Assembly: GCA_016711505.1 (NCBI GenBank) | Contig: JADJSV010000012.1 | Location: 1 to 51,152 of the forward strand | Reading direction: 5' to 3' | Length of the DNA: 51,152 bases | From: Bacteroidota bacterium | GTDB taxonomy: Bacteria; Bacteroidota; Bacteroidia; AKYH767-A; 2013-40CM-41-45 | In this document: one piece after another, positions 37,556 through 47,728 of the stretch | Layout: every line of letters begins with the position of its first letter | Position numbering within the stretch: position 1 is the first letter of the stretch | Position numbers and translations under genes: made by a program | Notes under the pieces: generated by a model | What the model saw: only the letters and a program-made list of their open reading frames with translations | What the model was told of the DNA's origin: nothing | Database searches by the model: none

Positions 37556-37909
37556 CTATCCTGAACACTCTTCAAAAGAATAATTTGCAAAACCTCCCGC
37601 CCACTTTTCTACTTCCGGACCTTCAGTAATTTCTTTTTCACCTTGTACAAGGCCATAGTGTCGAATAGAGACAAATTCGTCAGGTTTGTTTTCAGCTATT
37701 TCAGATACCATTCCTCCCTTTTCTCCATTCGCATCTACTCCGACAAAAAGAATCTTGCTTCCTTTTTTCCAATTACCTTCATAAGTTGAAGTTGGGTTAA
37801 ACAATGCTGTCCATTGTTCATAGTTTTTTTTACTACTCAGACCAAGCATTTTATCATAAACAACACTTAGCGGAGCTGAAATAGCAATTTTGAAATGCAG
37901 TTTTTTCAT
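37556..37909 (-). CDS. SRPBCC (START-like) domain protein, C-terminally truncated
   Basis: From the start MKKLHFKIAISAPLSVVYDKMLG the fold elements of the SRPBCC superfamily are clear (NYEQWTALFNPTSTYEGNW, KKGSKILFVGVDANGEKGG, EKWAGGFANYSFEE). The frame stops right after FEECSG, at about residue 117. Family members run about 150 residues because of a long C-terminal helix, which is missing. Other frames downstream do not restore a family-like helix. This is therefore either a short variant, a deletion or an error. An in-frame upstream ATG at 37999 adds 30 residues without similarity; I prefer 37909. Confidence 0.65.
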   Translation of the reverse strand: MKKLHFKIAISAPLSVVYDKMLGLSSKKNYEQWTALFNPTSTYEGNWKKGSKILFVGVDANGEKGGMVSEIAENKPDEFVSIRHYGLVQGEKEITEGPEVEKWAGGFANYSFEECSG

Positions 37910-38128
37910 TTCTCGTTTTTTTAATATTTTTTTGAAATATAATTTATTCCTGCAAATGTCGATAACCGAATTAACTAAGTCGTAGTGTAAATACGACAAT
38001 CTTCGTGGCTGAATACGACAAATTTATTTTGGATTACTCACAAAATGACAGGTGTTAATTTCACTTCAAAATTAACGAAAATTTTAAAATGTTATTTAAT
38101 GCAGTTCCTATTTCCCCAACACAAGTTA

Positions 38129-38953
38129 TTAATCTTTAACAACCTTTCCACTCTTTAAATTTCTGTTGCCATCGAATATTTCATAGAAATACAAACCCTT
38201 CGAAAGGTCATCAGTATTGAACGTTAAAACGTCAACGAATTCGCTCCGGTATACTTGCTCACCTAAAACATTGGTGAGAATAAATGTCATTGGAATTTGA
38301 TGATTTGTTTCAAGTGTTAAATAAGTTCCGAATGGATTAGGATAAACAGAAAATTCCGATGCCAAAAAACCATTCTGAATGCTTGTCGGTTTTGATTGCT
38401 CAATAGAAAAAAGATCTATGGCCGCACTTCCACCACCATTATATGTAGGAGTGTATGCTCTTACACCAACCTTATGAGTCACCGCAGTTGCAATGAATGT
38501 ATAGAAGTTCGTATGCCACACCGTATCAGCTGAACTAAAAATGGCAGATTGATTTACGTCTATATCATCAATAAATAAATGCCAGACACAATCTCCAGAT
38601 CCACCCCATCGGTTTGATCCACAATAATTATACGAGATCGTATAGGTAGTTCCAATTATCAAATTGGATATATCCTGATACATTCCTTCACCTGTATTAG
38701 GATTTCCTGCAAGACATCGTGCATAGATATTTCCATTTGCCGCAGTAGGCGGAATTGTTGAGGGACACAACGTCAGATTTCCTTCATCCGGACCAAGTCC
38801 GACATTAGAATAATTATTCCAACCATCAGGTGGTAAGTTCGTTTCACAAACAGCTATATTGCTCCAGAGTTCTAAAGACGGATTTGTGAAACTTTGACTA
38901 TAGGCAGAACTGAAACCCAATAGGTACAGAAAAATCAATTTGCATTTTTTCAT
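38129..38953 (-). CDS. Secreted T9SS type A sorting-domain protein
   Basis: The protein has 274 residues from ATG 38953 (MKKCKLIFLYLLGFSSAYSQ, signal peptide). The central part (residues about 25-180) is a jelly-roll-like domain with ARCLAGNPNTGEGMYQDISN and TYTISYNYCGSNRWGGSGDC, reminiscent of carbohydrate-binding or lectin-like modules. The end is a T9SS sorting domain, EFSVYPNPFGTYLTLETN, ILTNVLGEQVY and SKGLYFYEIFDG, closing LKSGKVVKD. An earlier in-frame ATG at 39004 would put the signal peptide at residue 18; I prefer the later start. No operon partner is evident. Confidence 0.88.
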   Translation of the reverse strand: MKKCKLIFLYLLGFSSAYSQSFTNPSLELWSNIAVCETNLPPDGWNNYSNVGLGPDEGNLTLCPSTIPPTAANGNIYARCLAGNPNTGEGMYQDISNLIIGTTYTISYNYCGSNRWGGSGDCVWHLFIDDIDVNQSAIFSSADTVWHTNFYTFIATAVTHKVGVRAYTPTYNGGGSAAIDLFSIEQSKPTSIQNGFLASEFSVYPNPFGTYLTLETNHQIPMTFILTNVLGEQVYRSEFVDVLTFNTDDLSKGLYFYEIFDGNRNLKSGKVVKD

Positions 38954-39109
38954 TTTAGTTTCTTTAAAATTTGCTGAATTACGAATCCGTGCCATGTCCC
39001 GCACTACTATTTGAAATCTAAACTAAACAATTAAATTGAATTCTGTTAACCTTTATAAATTTTCTAATTACACATTGGAATAACCTGGCATACACAAGGC
39101 TATTTTCAA

Positions 39110-39319
39110 TTATTTCAGTTCTTCACAACAAAAATTGTGGTGAATAAGCAAATTTACTATACTCAAAACTACATCTTCATCGCTTTCCAAACGTAAAATC
39201 TTGTCGATGTCTTCGAGATCAAAATTCCATATTGCACCAGGTAAGAGTTCGTCAATGTGAGGCTTAAGTTTCTTTAACTGAACTTTTGTTTTGACAGAAG
39301 TTTTGAATACAAAAATCAT
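39110..39319 (-). CDS. Small hypothetical protein, ferredoxin-like-fold pattern
   Basis: This 69-residue protein, MIFVFKTSVKTKVQLKKLKP to HHNFCCEELK, alternates strand-helix-strand-strand-helix-strand. This resembles the ferredoxin-like (HMA-like) fold, but the usual CxxC metal site is absent; a Cys-Cys pair sits near the C-terminus. Its ATG overlaps the stop of the SRPBCC gene (ATGA), so it is the third gene of the ArsR operon. Similar short proteins with this start are familiar in Bacteroidota, but none with a known function. Confidence 0.65.
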   Translation of the reverse strand: MIFVFKTSVKTKVQLKKLKPHIDELLPGAIWNFDLEDIDKILRLESDEDVVLSIVNLLIHHNFCCEELK

Positions 39320-39811
39320 TTTTCTGATAGACTATTCAACAATTCTTCAAGATTTTCCAAAGTTGCAGTAAATCCTAATCTGAATCCATCCAACAATTTT
39401 TCCATACGATCAAACGATTCATTAAAATTACAATTGTCACTTTAGTAACTCCGTTTTCTTCACTGAAAGTATAATCCCATTCTGATCCCGGCAATTCCGG
39501 ATTTTCATCTTTATCGGAAAAGCATTATGTAATTTAAAATTTGTTTTAGGACTAATGGATGTGTATTCCTGAATGGCCCATCGTTCCTGACCATCCGGAC
39601 TTACCATGGCATAAAATCTTTTTCCACCAACTTCAAAATTCATATACTTTGTCTTCGCGACAAACGGTGCAGGCGCCGACCACTGATCAAGAATATCTTT
39701 TTTTGTAAATGCATCCCAAACTAAAGAAAGTTCAGCTGCAAATTCTCTCGTAATAAATACCGTTTTTGCTGTCTTGTCAACGGTAAAATCAAATAACAAA
39801 TCGTTTTTCAT
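39316..39811 (-). CDS. AHA1-type SRPBCC protein, one frameshift
   Basis: The composite starts MKNDLLFDFTVDKTAKTVFI and contains REFAAELSLVWDAFTKKDILDQWSAP, the usual opening of AHA1/SRPBCC proteins. A frame change near 39480 joins it to the end of the fold, PELPGSEWDYTFSEE and LLDGFRLGFTATLENLEELL. Corrected, it has about 164 residues and ends NSLSEK. It overlaps ArsR at one side (ATGA) and the small gene at the other (ATGA). ArsR-AHA1 pairs are common; the AHA1 protein may bind a hydrophobic ligand, but its role is not established. Confidence 0.82.
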
Positions 39812-40126
39812 TTTTTATTTTTTTTAATGGTTGATAATACTTTGTCGAGTTGAGTAAATTGTATTTCCCAGCTTTTCCTGAATTGTGATATCCAGTTATC
39901 AAACTCCTGCATTTTTCGGATTAAAGTGATAATAAATTTCTCTCCCCGAGTGTTCAGCTTTGATCAACTCACATTCTTGTAACACTTTAATATGTTTCGA
40001 AACTGCTTGCCGGCTCATATCGAATTTTTCAGCCATTGCATTTGGCGTTAATGCCTGAATAGCAATTAACGTTAAAATAGCTCTGCGCGTAGGATCGGCT
40101 ATGGCTTGGAAAAGGTCTTGTTTCAT
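39808..40126 (-). CDS. ArsR-family transcription regulator, one frameshift
   Basis: The protein starts at 40126 with MKQDLFQAIADPTRRAILTLI and has the winged helix-turn-helix ALTPNAMAEKFDMSRQAVSKH followed by LIKAEHSGREIYYHFNPK. A frame change near 39905 leads to a C-terminus ending STIKKNKK, whose stop overlaps the next gene (ATGA). No cysteine metal-binding box is present, so this is the SRPBCC-linked type of ArsR rather than an arsenic sensor. It probably autoregulates. The region 40127-40200, with repeated GCAACTTTxxxGTTGC elements, may hold its operator. Confidence 0.85.
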
Positions 40127-40132
40127 TTCTAT

Positions 40133-40192
40133 CAGGTTAAATATGCAACTTTCAGGTTGCAAATATATATGCAACTTTTGAGTTGCGCAAAT
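40133..40192. promoter_or_regulatory. Candidate ArsR operator with repeated GCAAC elements
   Basis: Upstream of the ArsR start, ATGCAACTTTCAGGTTGC (40143-40160) and ATGCAACTTTTGAGTTGC (40171-40188) are two near-identical inverted repeats (GCAAC-N8-GTTGC) spaced 28 nt apart. ArsR-type repressors usually bind such a dyad, so this is a good autoregulatory operator candidate. Confidence 0.6.
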
Positions 40193-40264
40193 TTATTTTA
40201 ACTAATTTTTCCCTTTGAAAACCGCAATTTCTACCGCAAAAACTAAAAATAGCAATGTATTTTG

Positions 40265-40295
40265 TTTAATCCGGTTTACTGACCAAATATATTTG
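40265..40295 (+). promoter_or_regulatory. Bacteroidota-type promoter for the large T9SS gene
   Basis: TATATTTG (40288-40295) matches the -7 element TAnnTTTG. A weak -33 (TTTA, 40265-40268) is 19 nt upstream. The start ATG of the T9SS gene is at 40352. Confidence 0.5.
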
Positions 40296-40351
40296 TACAT
40301 CTCCTGCCCATTTTGTAATTTACTTTTCACTAACCCTAATACCCAACAGTT

Positions 40352-42968
40352 ATGAAAAAACAAATTACTTTTATTATCGGAGCATTGCTGATTTTCACAT
40401 CGCAATTGTTTTCACAGATCGATGTAAAAACAATCGATATGGCTAAAGTCAATCAGGCAAAGGTTGATGGCAAACTTAACGGATCTGAAAAGTATGTTAA
40501 TTTTGATGCCCTGGGAAAAAGTCAAGCCAGGATTTCTCCAAATCTGACAATTCCAAATTCAGTGAACACTGCAAGCGGTTGCGCATGTTGGATCCCACGT
40601 GACTCAAGCTGGCAAGTTGCGCAGTTCGACGGATCAGGTGGTAGTGGTGGTCCCGGCTTACCTCCCGATTATAGAAATGATGACTGGTCAACAACACAGA
40701 TCACTGTTCCATTTCCATTTTGCTTTTACGGACAGCAGGTAAATTTTATGTACATCAACAATAACGGAAATGTATCGATCAATAATCCATACGCAACATT
40801 CACAGCGAATTCGTTTCCTGATCCAACCTATACAATGATTGCACCTTTCTGGGCCGATGTAGATACACGTGGTGCTACAAGTGGAATTGTATATTATCAA
40901 CTTACTCTTACGCATTTAATTGTTCAATGGGAAAATGTCGGTTATTTTAATTCACATGATGACCTTGGAAATACTTTTCAATTGATCATTACAGATGGTT
41001 TCGATCCATTATTACCTCCCGGATCAAACGTTTCATTTTGTTACCAGGACATGCAATGGACAACAGGTGATGCTTCACAAGGTGCAGGTGGATTTGGCGG
41101 AGTACCTGCAACAGTTGGTGTAAATAGTGGAAATGGAACTGACTATATTCAAATTGGTTTGTTTGATCAGGCAGGTTCGCAATACGACGGGCCATTTGCA
41201 AACAACGATGGTATAGATGCTCTCGATAATCAGTCATTCATTTTTAATGTTTGTCAAAGCGGAAGTAATGTTCCACCAATTTTGAATTCTTCACAGGCGT
41301 GTGATCCTTTGACCGTTTGTGAAGGTGATACTTTATTAATTGAAGGTTCATTCTTATCTCCTGAGCAAGGACAAATTACAACAGTCACTACATCAACTAC
41401 GATGAGTGGTGTTACCGTTACTTCATTGCCCGGAAATACTTCTACATTTACTGTTCAGGTAGTTGGTCAGGCTTCTAACATTGGATTGAATCAACTGATG
41501 ATCATTGCTACTGATGATGGAACACCGGCACAAGCATCGCAATTGCCAGTTGTTATTAATGTGACACCGGGAGCTGTACCACAAATTGCTACTACAAACG
41601 TAAGTTGCAATGGCGGACACAATGGTTCTGTTCACATGAACGTTGGCGGTACAGGTCCTTTTGAAATAATGTGGATGCCGGGAGAACGAACAACTCCTAA
41701 TCTTACCCATCTTACAGCAGGAACATATAGTGTGAATGTGATCAGTCCAACTGGTTGCTCATCTTACCAATACATAACTATTACAGAACCTCCTGCATTA
41801 GCTGCGACAACAACATCAACAAATGCAGACTGTTCCGGACAACCGGGAAGTGCTGTTTGTACTGTTGCCGGTGGAACCGCTCCATATACTTATAGCTGGA
41901 ATACGACTCCTGTTCAAAATACAAGTTCAATCACCAATCTTACAGCAGGAACTTATGTTGTAACAGTAAGAGATGCTAATAATTGTAACACCTCCAATTC
42001 AGTTGTAATTACAAGTACAGTCGGATTTACTGCCAGCATGAGCACAACAGCAGCAACATGTCAGGCGTCGGATGGTACTGCACGTGTCCAGATCACAGGT
42101 GGAAGCGGAAACTTCTCATATGTATGGATCCCTTCTGTGAGCACAGGTGCTAATGCTACCGGATTAACTGCAGGTGTTTATTCAGTTACAGTAACAGACA
42201 ATGTTGACGGATGCCAGCAAACACTTTCAGGAACTGTAAGCAATACAGCAGGAATCGTTGCGAGTATAGTTTCATCAAGCAATGCAACTTGTCAGAATGG
42301 TGAAGATGGAAGTGCTACAGCAAGCGGTTCAGGTGGAACCCTACCGTATTCATACTTATGGATGCCGGGTGGTGCAACAACTGCAAGTGTAAACAACCTT
42401 TCACCGGGCACATACACAGTTGAAGTTTCTGACTATGTCGGATGTCCTGATTATGAAACAATCGTAATAGGTTTTGAATTCGCATCACCTGTAGTTGAGT
42501 TAGGCGCTGATACAACAATTTGCGCAGGATCTACTCTAACACTCGATGCAGGTTCAGGGTATCAATATCTCTGGTCAGATAACTCAACAAATCAAACACT
42601 AACCGTTTCTACTGACGGAGTTTACTCTGTGTTGATTACAGACGGAAATTCATGCGAAGCATTTGATGCCATTGTTATTACTACAACACCATGTAATCCG
42701 AACAGAAATACATCACAGCCAATCCGGAATGTTGGTATATATCCAAATCCTAGTACAGGTATGATCGATATCAATTTCGGAAATGAAACTCCGGGAGTTG
42801 TTGAAATAAACATTATTGATGCATTTGGAAAACGCATTTTGTATCACAGGAAAATCTGAAAGCAAATGACACTGCAAACTAAACCTGAAAGATCTTTCTT
42901 CAGGAATTTATTTTGTTAAAATATCATTTGGAAATGAAAGTCAGACGATTCGACTGATAAAAATGTAA
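40352..42968 (+). CDS. Large secreted T9SS protein with nidogen-like domain and SprB-like repeats, 3' frameshift
   Basis: This protein of about 870 residues has a signal peptide (MKKQITFIIGALLIFTSQLF). A nidogen-like extracellular domain lies at about 85-310, including PFPFCFYGQQVNFMYINNNG and MIAPFWADVDTRGA. Next comes an Ig-like region, then four SprB/gliding-adhesin-like repeats of about 75 residues with the pattern VSCNGGHNGS, GGTGPF and LTAGTYSVNV. The tail has LGADTTICAGSTLTLDAG (PKD-like) and a T9SS sorting domain IYPNPSTGMIDINFGN. A frame change near 42855 is needed to reach SSGIYFVKISFG and the stop at 42968. Surface adhesion or gliding is inferred from the domain set. A terminator follows. 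Confidence 0.88.
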
Positions 42969-43002
42969 TAATACTTTTTCTCTGTAAAGAAGAGAATTAA
43001 AC

Positions 43003-43042
43003 AAACGGGCTATTGTTGATAAGATCAATTATAGCCCGTTTT
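43003..43042 (+). terminator. Rho-independent terminator
   Basis: A perfect 11-bp stem, AAACGGGCTAT (43003-43013) with ATAGCCCGTTT, encloses a 17-nt loop and is followed by TATTTTT. It ends about 40 nt after the stop of the T9SS gene. Confidence 0.88.
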
Positions 43043-43187
43043 ATTTTTCCATTAAGGACAAGCTGTGTTAAGTAATTTTTTTTTAACACAAGTATCTATG
43101 CAAAGAAAAACGTTGAGAACCCAAAGGGTTTTTAAACAGTCTTTTCAAGTACTACCTTGAATGCTGTAAACTTATAAACTCAACGCT

Positions 43188-44267
43188 ATGAAAACAAATG
43201 TAGAAATGTTCTCTGAGGAAAGTCAATCAATTGTATGTTGGATTAGATGTACACAAAAATCAATGGTCAGTTTGTATGCGGACGGAGGAATTTGAACACA
43301 AAACCTTTACTCAGCCACCAAATCCTGAGATTTTGTACGATTACATCCAAAAGAATTTTCAAGTTATAAAGTTATATGTTCTTACGAAGCCGGTTTCTGC
43401 GGTTACTGGATCAGTGAACAGTTAAAATCGTATGGTTTTGAATGCTTGGTATTAAATGCAGTTGATATTCCCGGAAGCGATAAAGACACCCAAAGAAAAA
43501 CCGATCGTGTTGATTGCAGGAAAATAGCCCGCGAATTAAGCAAAGGTGAAGTACAGGGAATCTTTCAACCAGACAGAGCACAACAAGGATTTCGAAACTT
43601 GTTTCGTCAGCGAAATAAATTAGTAAAACAATTGAGGGTTGTAAAAAACAATATTCGTTCTCTTCTTTTTTTAACGGGACTCAAATCGAAAAGGAATACG
43701 AGAATGGAAATTGGAGTCTTTCGTTTAGAAAATGGTTGCAAGCAATACCAATGGATACAAATACTAATCGCCTAAGTCTTGATTCCATGTTACGTCGATT
43801 GGACTTTTTGCAGCAAGAATATTTAGTAGTAGTAAAACAATTGTTATCCTACGTGCAAACTAATCACAAGGAGAATTATAAATTATTGAACACTATTCCC
43901 GGCATAGGCAAGATTGTTTCTATCGCTTTACTATGCGAAATAGGAGATGTCAATAGATTTAAGAGAGTAGATGAATTCTGTAGTTACATGGGATTAGTAC
44001 CCAACATATATCAATCAGGAGACAAATTAAGAGTACGAGGACTAACCAAACGATGTCAATCAGTTCTACGTTCGTATATAATTGAAGCTGCCTGGACTGC
44101 AGTTAGAAAAGATCCCGAATTAATTGAGTATTACAAAGACATGTTGGAAAAAAAGTAACAGGGAAAATAATAGTAAAGTTGCAAGAAAATTATTGGTAAG
44201 AATCTATTATACATTAAAATTTAAGCGACCATATATTATAAATTACAATCAGATCAATCCAAAATAA
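43188..44267 (+). CDS. IS110-family transposase, copy 2, frameshifted
   Basis: This is the same transposase as in copy 1. The first frame is broken right after NVEMFSEE by an extra base (GAGGAAAG versus GAGAAAG in copy 1), so the DEDD domain reads on in another frame from LYVGLDVHK. A second break lies near 43360 and more near 43680 and 43735. The C-terminal serine domain (NTIPGIGKIV, YQSGDKLRVRG, RSYIIEAAW) is intact. It then breaks again near 44145, within KDMLEKK. Where copy 2 lacks a base, copy 1 has it and vice versa, so each encodes the same intact ancestor of about 355 residues. Confidence 0.88.
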
Positions 44268-44534
44268 AGTGACCGCAATTAGTGAACTGCAGCGCCTTCA
44301 TGGAAGACTGCTCACACAAGTAGGCGGCCTTTATTATTACAATTAATAAATGCTTGCAGCTTCAAAACGATGACTGCTTATTGGAGTTTACCCAACTAGG
44401 TATGGATTGCTGATCTTATTAATTGCCAGAAAAACGCTTCACACGAGGCCTGGCCATGTTTTTTCCGGCAATTAACAAGACACCATCAAATAATAAATTT
44501 TTAAAATAATTTGGATAAATTCTTTCATTGGAGT
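44268..44534 (+). ncRNA. Candidate bridge/seek RNA region of IS110 copy 2
   Basis: This region is identical to 9592-9858. The putative target and donor segments are at 44279-44288 (TTAGTGAACT), 44314-44321 (ACACAAGT), 44380-44387 (ATTGGAGT) and 44397-44403 (TAGGTAT). Complete identity of a non-coding stretch in an element whose coding part carries differences favours a functional RNA or a very recent copy event. Confidence 0.55.
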
Positions 44535-44606
44535 GCACTAAAATTCGTCACAAGAACACAATATTATAATCGCCCTATTTTTGCACTTGTGCTGAAACCT
44601 TGGTGA
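44535..44606. repeat. REP-like palindrome flanking IS110 copy 2
   Basis: The arms at 44535-44558 and 44582-44606 belong to the palindrome family seen at 9859 and 9966 (GCACTAAAATTCGTCACAAG, then mirrored TGCACTTGTGCTG and TTGGTGA). The loop is different, so this is an independent family member, not a copy carried by the IS. The rest of the gap to 44686 holds nothing evident. Confidence 0.8.
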
Positions 44607-44686
44607 ACTCGAATGTCTGGTTTAAAATCTATCTCTTTTATTTCGAAAGATTTCATTTATTATAATTGGCTAAATTAAATATTTAG

Positions 44687-45605
44687 TCAGTCTGTAATAA
44701 TTATTTTATTTGTTGCAATTATTTTATTGTCTTGTGTTAACTTAAAAATATACAAACCACTTGAAAGTTCATTTCTACTAAATACGATATTCTCTCCACT
44801 GATATTTTCAATTTGGGCCACAGTTTGGCCGAAACAATTTTCTACGGTTAGTCTTGCATTATATAAATGCTGGTCAGATATCAGAACAGTCCGAACAGAA
44901 AACGGATTAGGTGAAAATGCAACATTTATATTTCTGTTGTAAGAAGTTACATTAATATTCAAGTTACAAGTCGGACCTGACGTTGGATAAACTGCTGTAT
45001 CATTTAAACTGTAACAAGTAAGTGAGTGTCCACACTCAAGTATAACTGAAATAGGTTCAACCAAGCCATTTGTACTGCCAATCCCTTCAATAAGAAATTG
45101 AGCTGTATTGTTTCCGGTCAGTGCATAACGTTTGAGATAGCCATGAGGAGTATTAATACTATCTATACCTGAAACATAAATATCACTTTGAGGGTTGTTA
45201 TATGTGACAGGTAATGTATCACCTACTGAAAGATCAAAATCAAACAACAGATATTCATTTGTATCATTGAGTTGTCTCAGAAAAATCTGCTGTCCGCTTG
45301 ATCGAATAAAAAAGGCGGGTAGTGTGTCAATGTACCAGAAGGAGCCTGAACAATCCGGAGGTGGCGCTGTCCACCAGTAATAATAGCCCTTGCCCTTTCT
45401 TATATACTTGTTTGTAAGTATATGAATTAATAAGAGTATCTCCATTTAAGTAATAATTCTTCGACTCTTCCCGTATACAAGGTGCAGGCACTGCGCAGGA
45501 ACTTAGAATTTGCCATACAGGATTATTTTGGAAATATAGATTAGGCTGCGCCTTTGTATAAGTCAAAATGAGAAATAGTATAGTATTTATTAAAGCAAAT
45601 TTCAT
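44687..45605 (-). CDS. Secreted T9SS type A sorting-domain protein, one frameshift
   Basis: From ATG 45605 there is a signal peptide (MKFALINTILFLILTYTKAQ) and then PNLYFQNNPVWQILSSCAVP. A frame change near 45410 leads to the rest, including LFDFDLSVGDTLPVTYNNPQ and GIGSTNGLVEPISVI. The protein ends in a sorting domain: FSPNPFSVRTVLISDQ, ENCFGQTVAQIENI, SSGLYIFKLTQDNKI and IIITD. It is about 305 residues. The cysteine-rich N-terminal portion and the GIGSTNGLxEP segment occur in small secreted Bacteroidota proteins of unknown function. Confidence 0.82.
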
Positions 45606-45702
45606 CTAAACATTATCTAGGATTAAAACAAGCCTGCGAGCTTCGTAATTCGAAGATATAACTTTTATGGTTAACTCCAAGCGGTGTGTTGATTTCTCAT
45701 TT

Positions 45703-46499
45703 TTACAATAATACCGCTTGTATTTCCTTTCGATACTCCGGATTATCAGTCATTCCATTGTGACCTTGACCATCAAGTGTGATCAATTTATCTTCGGGCT
45801 TAAATTCCTTTTCCAGTTTTAACGATGATCCGTAATATATCACCTCATCCTGATTTCCATGAAATATAACAATTGGCATTTTGCAATCTTTATAAACTCA
45901 TTTGTTTTAAATTTATATTTTAAAATAAAGGTTGGAATAATTGGAAATGTATGCGACTTCAAGTCTGTTAAGTTATAATAAGGTGCCTGAAGAATCAGTA
46001 ATTTAGGTTTATTAGTAGATGCTAAATAAGCAGCAAGCCCCGATCCTATTGAATAACCCAAAACTACAATCTTGTCTTCGCTATACTTTTTCTTCATTGC
46101 ATCGTAAACTAATTGCAGGTCTGCGAAAAGTTGCTTTTGACTATTAATTGAACCATCGCTCTTGCCATACCCTCTATAGTCTAATATGAAAACATCGTAA
46201 TTCAGATCTGTATAGGTCTTGGCGACACTACCCCAATTACCTAATGAACCTGCATTGCCATGGAGATAAAAAACTAAACCTTTAGAACTATCAGACTTAA
46301 ATAATAAACCATTAAGCAGGACATTATCATTCGTTTTGATATTAATTTCTTCAAATTCCTGATCAAAACTAAACTGATATTCCTTGTTTAATTTTTGAGG
46401 AAAGAAAATCAGTTTTTCCTGAAAGAAAAATAAAATTCCACATACAACCAGATATAGAATTAAGAGAACATTAAGTGTTTTAAATAAAATTCTTTTCAT
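45703..46499 (-). CDS. Membrane-anchored alpha/beta hydrolase, one frameshift
   Basis: The N-terminus (FKTLNVLLILYLVVCGILFFF) is a signal anchor. The fold shows LVFYLHGNAGSLGNWGS (oxyanion loop), FILDYRGYGKSDG, nucleophile Ser in VLGYSIGSGLAAYLA and, after a frame change near 45885, IVIFHGNQDEVI (acid) and TLDGQGHNGM (His). This is the full triad of the BEM46/ABHD-type family, about 265 residues when corrected. It lies 27 nt downstream of the DUF1801 gene on the same strand. Confidence 0.88.
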
Positions 46500-46526
46500 C
46501 GCAAAATTAAAATTCGCTCCAATAAT

Positions 46527-46952
46527 TTATTTTGTTTCGTTAACGCCATATTGTATTGCCTCTTTCAGAACTTCAATGTTAATATCCTTAAGCGTTTTGA
46601 ATTTAATACAATACCCGGTAACACTTGCCTTGCCAAGATCTTTTCCATAAGTCTTAGACAAGTACGACTTATCCTCAAGGCCAAGTATGTAAACAGAGAT
46701 CCCTGTTGTGTTGGCACTCAAACCAATTTGGTAAAACTCTTTGGTTTTTCCTCCGGCATATTTCATAGTTTGAAGCCCGTATCCAATATTGGGATTCGAT
46801 ACAATTTTATTCTCACTATTTTTCCCGTCCAGAAACCATAACTTACAAGCCGGCATCAATTTCAGAATGATTTGGTGTAATTCCTGCATATCGTTTTTCT
46901 TCGCTTCGGGTTGACTTGAGATATAGTCTTTGATTTGTTCTTTTATATTCAT
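46527..46952 (-). CDS. DUF1801 (YdhG-like) protein
   Basis: This cytoplasmic protein of 141 residues starts MNIKEQIKDYISSQPEAKKN and contains LHQIILKLMPACKLWFLDGK and FKTLKDINIEVLKEAIQYG, the beginning and end helices of the DUF1801/YdhG fold, a small alpha/beta domain related to proteins annotated as iron chaperones. Length and order fit. There are no cysteine ligands. The adjacent hydrolase may be cotranscribed. No role can be assigned from this. Confidence 0.8.
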   Translation of the reverse strand: MNIKEQIKDYISSQPEAKKNDMQELHQIILKLMPACKLWFLDGKNSENKIVSNPNIGYGLQTMKYAGGKTKEFYQIGLSANTTGISVYILGLEDKSYLSKTYGKDLGKASVTGYCIKFKTLKDINIEVLKEAIQYGVNETK

Positions 46953-47086
46953 CTGATCACTTAATTAGCAATTTTTCTTGCACTAATTTTTGAAAACATT
47001 ACTTTTCGAAAATGTAAGATAAATGTAATTCAAACTTCCCTTTCTTAGAATTAGTAGTACTTACAACTATATCGTAAAAGTATTTT

Positions 47087-47506
47087 TTACTCCTGCTTGC
47101 TGAATGATACTGTAGAACTATCAGATATTTTAGCAATGGTACACCAAATTTCAATCAGATGATTCGGTTCGCAAAGCCCATTAACCTTTACCTTCAATTC
47201 ATAAAAATATTCATCAGCCTGCTTTGAATATTTTACTGAATGTGAGACCTCAGGAGGTTGACAACCACCAGAACTTGTAACCACTCCTAATAAAGTAAAC
47301 GCAGAAAAATCAATACCTGAACGTCCACCAATTATCTTTCGAAATTCTTTCTCTGAATTAATTACATAATGCCAATCGCCATAGAGTCTTCCATGTCTAA
47401 GTTCAACTTGGTTACATGTAACTTCATTTAACGTATCATTTCCACCTATTGAAAATGAAAATTCGGAAATCGCTAACAAATTAATTAACAGGAGGAGTGT
47501 TTTCAT
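47087..47506 (-). CDS. Hypothetical secreted protein
   Basis: This protein of about 139 residues has a signal peptide at MKTLLLLINLLAISEFSFS; I therefore prefer ATG 47506 over 47524. The mature part contains paired cysteines (NEVTCNQVELRHG, VVTSSGGCQPPEVSHSV, NGLCEPNHLIEIWCTI), which could form disulfides after export. There is no membrane segment beyond the signal, and no sorting domain. The family is not recognised. Confidence 0.6.
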   Translation of the reverse strand: MKTLLLLINLLAISEFSFSIGGNDTLNEVTCNQVELRHGRLYGDWHYVINSEKEFRKIIGGRSGIDFSAFTLLGVVTSSGGCQPPEVSHSVKYSKQADEYFYELKVKVNGLCEPNHLIEIWCTIAKISDSSTVSFSKQE

Positions 47507-47728
47507 TAATTTTCTTAAGTTCACTGGTTCTCCGCATCACTTTTGTTTCGGATCTTGAACTACTATTTTCGATCCATTTAAAAAATAATGTTTAAGTTTG
47601 AGCGGGCAAATTACAAAATAATATTTCAAGTTAGAGCTATAATTCAGAAAGCTACTTGAATCCTGCCTTTTCTGCAAAGAAAAGTTCATTTCATTTAAAA
47701 CGAAAATTAAGTAGATAAATCAGAGATT

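Larger units (their letters stand above)
43092..44534 (+). mobile_element. IS110-family insertion sequence, copy 2
   Basis: This element is nearly identical to copy 1 (8417-9858), in the same orientation. Its left flank is AACACAA + GT and its right flank is GT + GCACTAAAATT, the same target half-sites as copy 1 with one substitution. Coding sequence differs from copy 1 by about five substitutions and by many single-base indels in homopolymers. The right-end non-coding stretch of 267 nt is identical. Confidence 0.85.

Noticed and set aside
37513..37556. Frame-corrected C-terminus for the SRPBCC gene (continuing to a stop at 37513)
   Set aside because: The alternative frame gives about 17 residues unlike the long C-terminal helix of the family, so it does not repair the gene.
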